Shown here in pieces: positions 46,197 through 53,155 of a stretch of DNA of 64,000 bases. Position numbers and translations under genes: made by a program. Every line of letters starts with the position of its first letter. Positions within the stretch are counted from its first letter, which is position 1. The notes below the pieces were generated by a model. The model was not told where the DNA came from and searched no databases. It saw nothing but the letters and a program-made list of their open reading frames with translations. Origin of the DNA: Bacteroidales bacterium (GTDB lineage Bacteria > Bacteroidota > Bacteroidia > Bacteroidales > UBA10428); NCBI GenBank assembly GCA_016926235.1, contig JAFGOZ010000220.1:1-64000 (forward strand). Reading direction: 5' to 3'.

Positions 46197-47177
46197 CTAC
46201 TCCTCCCATGCCAATCTTTTCTCTCCGGTTTTTACAATTTCTACTCCACCCACTCTCTCTACCCATGCCTTCAGTTCTGGCAGGGCCTCGTAAAAGTTTC
46301 GTTTGGGTTGGTAATTTAATTCCCTCTTTAATTTTGAGATGTCAAGCACCATATTCTTAGTAAATGATCGTACCAGTAAGGATGTCATCCCATGAATTTT
46401 AAACCATGACATAAATTTTAACAAAGATATTGGAATTTGTTTTTCAGCAAGCGGATGATTATATAATGCTTCGGTAAGTTTACGAATAATATCAATAAAC
46501 ACATAATCCTGATCGTCAGCAACATTATAAATATTGATTCCTGTTTTTTTTGATGCAATACAACATTCAATGGCATGTATCACATTATCATAATGTGTCA
46601 TGGATACGTTTACCTCCATTTTCCCAGGCCGTTTTATACAGTCGTTTTTAACAAGTTTCAGTATTCGTGGCAGTATCATTTTATCTCCCGGTCCGTAGTG
46701 TGCACGCGGCCTGAGTACAAAACAGGATGGATTTTTACAGGTTTTCATCAATGCCTCTTCTGCTTTCAGTTTTGAATAACCATAAGGGGATAGTTGCTTA
46801 TTGTTTTGATGACCGGCTATATCCTCTTTTAGGTGTGTATCAGAAGGCAGGTAAACCGATGAAGAAGAAATATGGATGAAGACCGGACATTCAGCAGCTG
46901 CTTTCAGTGTATAGATTGTTCCTTTAATGTTTGAGATGTTGAGGTCTTCCATTATACCTTTGTCGTCAGAAAGGGCAGCAGTGTGTATGCAGAGGTCGGC
47001 TACGGGGAGATTGTATTCGTTACGAATATCTGTTTGCAGGTAGTCAGCATACTTGAGGAGATTAGCGGGTGGGTTTTGCACTTGGCCTGTAGCAATAACT
47101 TCATGACCGTTTTTGGCAAAATACCGGGTAAGCACTGCACCTAATGATCCGGTTGCTCCTGTTATAATGATTTTCAT
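46197..47177 (-). CDS. NAD-dependent epimerase/dehydratase (extended SDR)
   Basis: 326 residues from the ATG at 47177; a longer frame from a TTG at 47195 is less likely. The extended SDR pattern is clear: MKIIITGATGSLGAVLTRYF (Rossmann), HTAALSDDK, SSSSVYLPS (catalytic Ser), YGYSKLKAE (catalytic Tyr-x-x-x-Lys) and RPRAHYGPGD. These act on nucleotide sugars or on 3-beta-hydroxysteroid-like or isoprenoid substrates. The substrate is unknown. It is divergent from the phosphotransferase operon at 47314, 136 bases away across an ATCTGCG repeat array, so a shared control region is possible. Confidence 0.87.
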   Translation of the reverse strand: MKIIITGATGSLGAVLTRYFAKNGHEVIATGQVQNPPANLLKYADYLQTDIRNEYNLPVADLCIHTAALSDDKGIMEDLNISNIKGTIYTLKAAAECPVFIHISSSSVYLPSDTHLKEDIAGHQNNKQLSPYGYSKLKAEEALMKTCKNPSCFVLRPRAHYGPGDKMILPRILKLVKNDCIKRPGKMEVNVSMTHYDNVIHAIECCIASKKTGINIYNVADDQDYVFIDIIRKLTEALYNHPLAEKQIPISLLKFMSWFKIHGMTSLLVRSFTKNMVLDISKLKRELNYQPKRNFYEALPELKAWVERVGGVEIVKTGEKRLAWEE

Positions 47178-47200
47178 TGTGTAAAAGTAGTTCAATTTCT

Positions 47201-47285
47201 CGCAGATTTGGGCAAATTTTTTCGCTGATGTACGCAGAAAAAAAATCAGTGCAAATCTGCGAACTTCTATCTGCGTTTATCTGCG
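47201..47285. repeat. ATCTGCG repeat array 2
   Basis: CGCAGAT at 47201, a CGCAGA variant at 47233, and ATCTGCG at 47255, 47269 and 47279. It lies between the divergent epimerase and phosphotransferase genes and ends GCGAGAAA, as do arrays 1 and 3. Confidence 0.7.
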
Positions 47286-47297
47286 AGAAAAAAAGCC

Positions 47298-47305
47298 TAC
47301 ATTTG
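47298..47305 (+). promoter_or_regulatory. -7 box TACATTTG for phosphotransferase operon
   Basis: TACATTTG matches TAnnTTTG and is only 8 bases before the ATG at 47314. A start site about 7 bases downstream would give an almost leaderless mRNA. A TTTA 18 bases upstream, inside the ATCTGCG array, could act as the -33 region. Confidence 0.5.
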
Positions 47306-47313
47306 TATCAAGT

Positions 47314-49803
47314 ATGGAAGAGATTATTCATAGCAGCAAAATAAAAGGAAGTACTTCTGAGTTTGGCGGCAAAGCCGAGGGATTATTCTTTTTAAAAAAA
47401 AGGGGCTTTCGTGTACCGGATTTTTTCCTGTTGTCATCGGGCTTGATTGATTCTATTGTTACTGGAGATTTGCGAGTCGATGAATTTGTAGATAATTGGA
47501 TAAAAAAGAACAAAATAAGCAGGGAATCACTTTGGGCTGTCCGCTCCAGTGCAAATGTGGAAGATGGTAAGGAGCAGTCGTATGCCGGATTGTTTCAAAC
47601 AGTTACCAATGTAAAACCAAAAGAAATGGCATCTGCCATAAAAGAGGTAATACAATCCTATTCTAACGTGAAAGGCCTTAATTATGGAAATGTTGATGAG
47701 AAAGGCATTTCTGTTATTATTCAGAAAATGATTCAGCCGGATTACGCTGGGGTAGTGTTTTCAAAGGATCCTTTACAAGAGGTTCCGGATGCTATCATTG
47801 TGAACATTATTCCCGGATTAGGGGAGAATCTTGTTTCCGGGAAGGAAGAAGCTATTACGGGTAGTTATTACAATAGCAGGATGCATTGGAAAAACAAGGA
47901 GAATGTATATTGTGGAGAGGCCTTTAAAAATGAGAAGATACAAATTCAAAAGTCAGGGATTGATATCATCAAAGATGTTCAACATCATATCAAAGCATTA
48001 CTAAAAAGAGTCAGGAAAATCGAAAAACTAAAAAAGTTACCGGTAGACATTGAATTTGCCATCGCAAACAATCGGATTTATTGGTTGCAGGTACGTCCAA
48101 TTACAACCATTGAGGAAGGAGTGTACAATTGGATTTATGATAATGCAAACATCGGCGATAATTACCCCGGAATTACTTTACCCTTGAGTATTTCACTTGT
48201 TCAGGAAAGCTATTTTTATGCCTATTCCTCTATGGCAAAATACCTGGGTATGAGCAGAATAAATCTCAAGAGAAATGAAGTTTTATTCAAGAACATGGTT
48301 GGGGGGATTTATGGAGGCCTTTATTATAATATAACAGCCTGGCAGCAGTTATTATACCAACTTCCTTTCGGGAAAAAGACGGGTCAGCGGATACCTAAAC
48401 TTCTGGGAATGGAAGATGCTGTTTTTCAGGTACCCCAATCCAGAACATCAATATTTGGATATCTGCGGCTTTTCGCGAAAATAATATCTGCTTTTACCCG
48501 GTTGGGTAAGCTTCGAAGGATCTACCAGCTTTTATGTGAAAACACGCTTAGAGAAAATGCTGTTATGGACTTTTATTCAATGACGCATGAAGAATTAATT
48601 AGACATTACAAAACGATGGAAGCAAAATTGGCTGCCAACTGGCTGGCGCCGGTGTTAAACGGCTTTTATGCCATGTTGCTGTTGTCGTTGGTAAAACGAA
48701 TGATCAGGAATTCAAAGTTGCTGAAAAACTATCCCAACTTTATTAATGATATGCTCTATTCGCAGGGAGATATTATTTCAGTGAATATAGTGCATGAGTT
48801 TCAGGATTTGATTTATGCAATACAAAAGGATACAGAGCTGAAAGCGTTTTTTCAATCACATACGCCTGAAGTAATTTATTCAAAGCTACCACAACTTTTC
48901 CATGATTATTATAGCCGCGTATGTGCGTATATTTCTAAATATGGTGAACGATGTGAAGAAGGTGAGCAAAAAATGGAGATAAAGAACCACAAAGATAATC
49001 CGGAAGGTTTTATAGCATTATTAAAAATGAATGCAAATAGCGAGTATCATTCATCTCTTGATCTCACAAATTTTGATTATAGGACTGAAGTAAAAAAACA
49101 TTACCGGTTACGGTTTATCAAGCGATTTCTGCTATTACAAACTATCAGGGTTACCTTATATCGGATACGCGATCGGGAAAACCTGAGATTTTACAGAACC
49201 CGGATATATGGGTTAATACGGACCATTTTCAGGGCGATGGATTCGGATTTACTAAAACAAAAGTTTATTGAAACGAAAGGAGATTCTCTTTACCTTGAGT
49301 ATAATGAATTGCTCGATATTGGAGTAAAACTTGATTACAAACGTATTATTAATGAACGAAAAGTGCTGTATGCTGACTATGAAAAGATGGAACGGATTCA
49401 GCGTTACAGGAAGATTGGCGATAAATTGATACCAATTGATACCTCAGGAATTTATAACAAGGATAAAGTCCTGAAAGGCACTGGCTGTTGTAGTGGTATT
49501 GCAAAAGAAAAGGTAAAAATTGTATCACCCAAGATGATCGGTAGTAACGATTACAAGGGTTGCATACTAGTTGGCAAATATTTTGAGCCGGGATGGATCA
49601 ACCTTTTTGTTCAGGCAGCAGGAATTATTTCTGAAAGAGGAAATATTTTGAGCCATACTGCCATTTTATGCAGGGAAATGGGAATTCCAAGCATTGTTGG
49701 AGTAAAAGGAATTACAAAGATGGTTCAGGATGGCGATGAGATACAGATGAACGGAGCTACAGGGGAAGTGGAGCTGATTAAGAAAAATGAGGTGGTCCGA
49801 TGA
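47314..49803 (+). CDS. PEP-synthase/rifampin-phosphotransferase-like dikinase
   Basis: 829 residues. Domain order: an ATP-binding PPDK_N domain (about 15-275; GGKAEGLFFLKK, AVRSSANVEDG at Arg77, and QVRPIT at its end), a large helical middle domain (about 280-720), and a C-terminal swivelling PEP-utilisers domain with the phosphohistidine His781 in RGNILSHTAILCREMGIP. This order and length fit rifampin phosphotransferases (RPH), which move the beta-phosphate of ATP to a hydroxyl; PEP synthase instead has a PEP-binding barrel at its C-terminus, which is absent here. The acceptor is therefore probably not pyruvate. It heads an operon with a nucleotidyltransferase and two kinase-like proteins. 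Confidence 0.85.
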   Translation: MEEIIHSSKIKGSTSEFGGKAEGLFFLKKRGFRVPDFFLLSSGLIDSIVTGDLRVDEFVDNWIKKNKISRESLWAVRSSANVEDGKEQSYAGLFQTVTNVKPKEMASAIKEVIQSYSNVKGLNYGNVDEKGISVIIQKMIQPDYAGVVFSKDPLQEVPDAIIVNIIPGLGENLVSGKEEAITGSYYNSRMHWKNKENVYCGEAFKNEKIQIQKSGIDIIKDVQHHIKALLKRVRKIEKLKKLPVDIEFAIANNRIYWLQVRPITTIEEGVYNWIYDNANIGDNYPGITLPLSISLVQESYFYAYSSMAKYLGMSRINLKRNEVLFKNMVGGIYGGLYYNITAWQQLLYQLPFGKKTGQRIPKLLGMEDAVFQVPQSRTSIFGYLRLFAKIISAFTRLGKLRRIYQLLCENTLRENAVMDFYSMTHEELIRHYKTMEAKLAANWLAPVLNGFYAMLLLSLVKRMIRNSKLLKNYPNFINDMLYSQGDIISVNIVHEFQDLIYAIQKDTELKAFFQSHTPEVIYSKLPQLFHDYYSRVCAYISKYGERCEEGEQKMEIKNHKDNPEGFIALLKMNANSEYHSSLDLTNFDYRTEVKKHYRLRFIKRFLLLQTIRVTLYRIRDRENLRFYRTRIYGLIRTIFRAMDSDLLKQKFIETKGDSLYLEYNELLDIGVKLDYKRIINERKVLYADYEKMERIQRYRKIGDKLIPIDTSGIYNKDKVLKGTGCCSGIAKEKVKIVSPKMIGSNDYKGCILVGKYFEPGWINLFVQAAGIISERGNILSHTAILCREMGIPSIVGVKGITKMVQDGDEIQMNGATGEVELIKKNEVVR

Positions 49804-49832
49804 GGTCGGGTTTAGTGCATATTAAAAAGGGA

Positions 49833-49860
49833 TTAATGGATAAATGGAATGATGGATAGA
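49833..49860. repeat. GGATAAATGG repeat at nucleotidyltransferase start
   Basis: ATTAATGGATAAATGGAATG followed by ATGGATAG. The first possible start codons of the nucleotidyltransferase (49849, 49852) lie inside it. The same motif occurs at 12173 and 46093. Confidence 0.45.
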
Positions 49861-51219
49861 ATGTTTTATAATACTTCGAGGTTATCAAAGATCACACAAA
49901 ATTCGAAAGAATTAAATGCGATACAGTCGTTTTTCTCTGAAATTTATGATAAACCCGGCCATCAGCAGACCTTTTATCAGTATTGCATACAATGGAAACT
50001 AGCTCCCTGGATATGGGTTCAGATGAACAGACTGGGTTTGACGGATTATTTGAATGAAAGCATAAAAGCCGATTTTAAAGGATTTTATGAAAAAGTCCGT
50101 TTGGAAAATGAAAACCGGAACAGGGAAGCGGCAAGGTTTTTGGAAATTTTCACTAAGGAAGGGATTGATGTAGCAATATTAAAAGGCAATCTGTTGCTTC
50201 ATACTGTATATAAAGATATTGGCTACAAAAAGATGAACGACTTTGACATGTTGATTCATCCTGCTGATTGGACTAAAGTCCAGAGGATATACCAGGATCT
50301 GGGGTATATACCCCTCGGATTTGGCTGGGGTGGAGAAAAAGACAAAGCAGCAAAGTTCAGTCATGCAGGCTTATCTTATATCAGTCCCAACCATCATTGC
50401 ATTACCGGCACGCAATGGGGACTAAAGTCCCCCACTTCAAAATACACCGTACCACTGGATGATCTGTGGAAAAACACTTCTTCTTTTACTTTTGAGGGAG
50501 TCCCTATAAGGCAGCTCTCAACTCCTTACAATCTTTTACACCTGATATTGCATATGGGCACTTTTAAGTGTGGGATACGGGATTGCATGGACATTTACAA
50601 TCTGATGCTTGCCGATAAAAATTGGGATAAGGACTATTTTATTGACATATGCAGGCTATCCAATGCGGTTGATAAGGCCTGGTTTACGCTACAGCTCACT
50701 AACTTCTGCTCTGATGCGGTACCTAGTACATTGTTGGAGAAGCTTAAACCAAAGAAAAGGAGTTTTTTAGTCCGCCGGTATTATTCCCGTAGGAAAATGG
50801 CGGAAAAAACCGGTGATATGCAGCTTTCATACAACGATTACTTTCATGAAGTGGAGATGACCGTTTTTTATTTTAGCCTCATTCATACATTTCATCAAAA
50901 GGGATATTTTTATTGCAGACTGTTAAGACAAATGCTTTGGCCGAAAAGGGACGTGGTGAAAAAGCTTTCCGATTTAACAGGCAAACCGGGTTTCCGCGAA
51001 AGGCTTAAAGCCCGTTTAAAGGCGCCATACATGGTATTTGCCCTTATTGGTGAGGAGATAGGTGTTGGAGTAGTAATTTTGCTATTTATTAAAATGTTCC
51101 TGGATACAATAATTTCACTGAAAAACTATATTTTTAAAAAGGAATCCTATTTTACTTACTTAAAGAACAGGGGCATTAATCCAGAAGAAATAAAAAGGGT
51201 AGTAAAGGGTATACAATAA
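49849..51219 (+). CDS. Nucleotidyltransferase-fold protein (PF14907-like)
   Basis: 456 residues. The segment VAILKGNLLLHTVYKDIGYKKMNDFDMLI (about 108-138) fits the NTP_transf_5 pattern: a K near the strand, then an N-D-F-D-M-L motif in which the two Asp residues would bind metal. The C-terminal half has basic and hydrophobic helices (FALIGEEIGVGVVILLFIKMFL near 400) that look membrane-associated. The family is uncharacterised but is predicted to transfer nucleotides to small molecules, sugars or proteins. Possible starts are 49849, 49852 and 49861; the first two lie in a repeat, so the ATG at 49861 may be real. It is 45 bases after the dikinase. Confidence 0.72.
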   Translation: MMDRMFYNTSRLSKITQNSKELNAIQSFFSEIYDKPGHQQTFYQYCIQWKLAPWIWVQMNRLGLTDYLNESIKADFKGFYEKVRLENENRNREAARFLEIFTKEGIDVAILKGNLLLHTVYKDIGYKKMNDFDMLIHPADWTKVQRIYQDLGYIPLGFGWGGEKDKAAKFSHAGLSYISPNHHCITGTQWGLKSPTSKYTVPLDDLWKNTSSFTFEGVPIRQLSTPYNLLHLILHMGTFKCGIRDCMDIYNLMLADKNWDKDYFIDICRLSNAVDKAWFTLQLTNFCSDAVPSTLLEKLKPKKRSFLVRRYYSRRKMAEKTGDMQLSYNDYFHEVEMTVFYFSLIHTFHQKGYFYCRLLRQMLWPKRDVVKKLSDLTGKPGFRERLKARLKAPYMVFALIGEEIGVGVVILLFIKMFLDTIISLKNYIFKKESYFTYLKNRGINPEEIKRVVKGIQ

Positions 51220-51259
51220 GGATTTTATAAACTATTGTGTTCTCGGGGCTAATAAACAG

Positions 51260-51847
51260 ATGAAAAAAACAATTTGCATAACAGGCATGGATGGAACAGG
51301 GAAAAGCACCCTTATAAAATCATTGGCGGCGCTTTATCCCTCTTGTTACATTGCAACCATATGGGATCTGATGACCAGCCAAAACAAAGGTATTCCTTTC
51401 AATTCCAAAAAAGATATTGATGACTTTCTTTGCGGCCTTACACCTGATTCGAGGTTGTTGTTCCTGGCACATGCCATGAAATATTCCATTGATAAGGCTT
51501 TAGAAAGTTATTGTGAGGTAGTGATTATTGATAGTTACTACTATAAATATTTTGCAATGGAGAAGGCATTAGGTGCCAATGTTAGGCTCATCGAGTCATT
51601 GATTGAAAGCTTTCCGATTCCTGATATAGTGTTGGAGCTTGTGTTACCTATTGACGTTGCTTTTGAACGAAAAACCAAATTTTCGAATTATGAATGCGGG
51701 TTATTTACTGATGTTTCCCATTTCAAATCCTTCCAGGCAAAGGTGTTTGAAGCATGGGAAATGTATGACAGGGATGGGAACTGGCATATGATCAATGCAA
51801 GAAAAAATCCGGATGAAGTATTAGCTGAAGCCCGTAAATATTTATAA
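51260..51847 (+). CDS. Thymidylate-kinase-like P-loop kinase A
   Basis: 195 residues. The P-loop ITGMDGTGKSTLIKSL at the N-terminus matches the thymidylate kinase family (G-x-D-G-x-G-K-S-T). A VIIDSYYYKYFAMEKALGAN segment occupies the place of the usual DRY motif, and the C-terminal part carries a VLELVLPIDVAFERK segment in place of the LID-type region. True dTMP kinases are about 200-215 residues, but the departures at DRY suggest another substrate. It is 8 bases upstream of a second related gene and part of the operon from 47314. Confidence 0.78.
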   Translation: MKKTICITGMDGTGKSTLIKSLAALYPSCYIATIWDLMTSQNKGIPFNSKKDIDDFLCGLTPDSRLLFLAHAMKYSIDKALESYCEVVIIDSYYYKYFAMEKALGANVRLIESLIESFPIPDIVLELVLPIDVAFERKTKFSNYECGLFTDVSHFKSFQAKVFEAWEMYDRDGNWHMINARKNPDEVLAEARKYL

Positions 51848-51855
51848 CTTTAAGT

Positions 51856-52656
51856 ATGGAAGAAATTCTTATAACCGGGTTGGATGGTTCAGGTAAAAGC
51901 ACCTTGCTTGCTGCCCTTGAGCAGCATAAAGGGGATAATGATTTTGATATTATATATTTGCCGCATATTGAAACTGCAAGTCTTGAATTATATTCAAATC
52001 TGTATAATGCAGCCGTATTTGTAAATACACTAAGCAAACAGGCTGATGATTCCAAATCGCCTGCCTTAAAGGCATTGGCAATCTTTGCTTCCATGTTATT
52101 ATACAGACCCTTGGTTCAATCAAAAAATAATACCCGGGTTTCAACGGTATTTGCGGAACGACATCCTCTCGTTGACACAGGAGTATATGCAATGTTTTAT
52201 GCTGAAAAAGCGGCTATTGAAGTTCTTCCTCGAGAAATTATTTCTTCATTAAATGCACAATTTCCTGATGCGTTATTTTATTTGGGAAGATTCATACCAG
52301 ATGAGATTAGGCAGGATAAAGAACCTGATATTTCATGGTTTTTACAATTCATTTACCAGCGTTTTTTTAAAGAAGGCAAGACTGGCATACAGGATCTTGG
52401 AGAATTATTTGGTAAAAATCTCCCATCCAAAATTCACTATCTAAAAGCCGATCCTGAGGCGCTAATAGAACGTATCACTCATCGTAATAGGTTGGAAGCA
52501 CATGAAAATCTGGAGGTGTTAATTGAATTAAGCCATGGATATGACAAAATACTGAAGATTCTGGAAACAAAAGGAGTAATAGTTGACACCATAGATGCAA
52601 ACGATTTTGAAAACCTGAATACCTTTAAAGAATACCTTTTAAAAAAATATTGCTGA
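51856..52656 (+). CDS. Thymidylate-kinase-like P-loop kinase B
   Basis: 266 residues. The P-loop ILITGLDGSGKSTLLAAL matches the same family as the gene upstream. A VFAERHPLVDTGVYAMFYAE segment is the DR-H/Y counterpart, and a RNRLEAHENLEVL stretch may serve as the lid. The N-terminal core has a KALAIFASMLLY membrane-like helix in the middle, which is not usual for dTMP kinase. It differs substantially from kinase A, so the pair looks like an older duplication or a heterodimer. Its stop overlaps the start of the DUF454 gene by one base (TGATG). Confidence 0.75.
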   Translation: MEEILITGLDGSGKSTLLAALEQHKGDNDFDIIYLPHIETASLELYSNLYNAAVFVNTLSKQADDSKSPALKALAIFASMLLYRPLVQSKNNTRVSTVFAERHPLVDTGVYAMFYAEKAAIEVLPREIISSLNAQFPDALFYLGRFIPDEIRQDKEPDISWFLQFIYQRFFKEGKTGIQDLGELFGKNLPSKIHYLKADPEALIERITHRNRLEAHENLEVLIELSHGYDKILKILETKGVIVDTIDANDFENLNTFKEYLLKKYC

Positions 52657-53057
52657 TGCGCAATGAGAAAAGGGAACAATTAATCAAGGCTGTTTTTATA
52701 TTTTTAGGTACAATATGCCTGATACTTGCCTATATTGGAATTGTAATGCCTGGTATTCCGGGCACTCCCTTTATTTTGTTAACGGTATATTTTTATGTGC
52801 GAAGTTCCGACAGGCTCTATCATTGGATTTTAAAGCAAAAGATATTTGCTAAAATGATAAAAGAATATGAGAAGAATGATAAAATTCCGTTACGATTGAG
52901 AATATATGTTCTGATTCCTTTTTGGATTTCAATAATTGTAGCTGAATTTCTATTTGTCCGGACACTGCTAATGGGAATTATCATTGGCCTGGTGGCGGTT
53001 ATTTTAACATTGGTTGTATTGCTGGTAAATGGAAGAAGCAATTTTTCCCGCAGATGA
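52656..53057 (+). CDS. DUF454 (YbaN-like) small membrane protein
   Basis: 133 residues from the ATG at 52656, which overlaps the previous stop as TGATG and shows translational coupling. The conserved LGTICLILAYIGIVMPGIPGTPFILLTVYFYVRSSDRLYHW opening is the DUF454 hallmark. There are three to four membrane segments. The family is widespread and of unknown function. It is the last gene of the 47314-53057 operon. Confidence 0.85.
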   Translation: MRNEKREQLIKAVFIFLGTICLILAYIGIVMPGIPGTPFILLTVYFYVRSSDRLYHWILKQKIFAKMIKEYEKNDKIPLRLRIYVLIPFWISIIVAEFLFVRTLLMGIIIGLVAVILTLVVLLVNGRSNFSRR

Positions 53058-53114
53058 ATGTACTTTTTTTATAATGAAAAGTAAATGGAATAAGGGTTAT
53101 TAAAGAATTTATTT

Positions 53115-53155
53115 ATCTGCGCCAATTTGCGCATATATCTGCGAAAATCAGCGAG
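53115..53155. repeat. ATCTGCG repeat array 3
   Basis: ATCTGCG at 53115 and 53137, with TTTGCG and ATCAGCG variants, then GCGAGAAA. It overlaps the stop codon and last residues (ISR) of the HMG-CoA-reductase fusion, and it sits between two convergent genes. Confidence 0.65.

Noticed and set aside
39011..53155. ATCTGCG and CTTTGCG arrays as CRISPR arrays
   Set aside because: The units are only seven bases, the spacing is irregular and far shorter than real spacers, and no cas gene is present.
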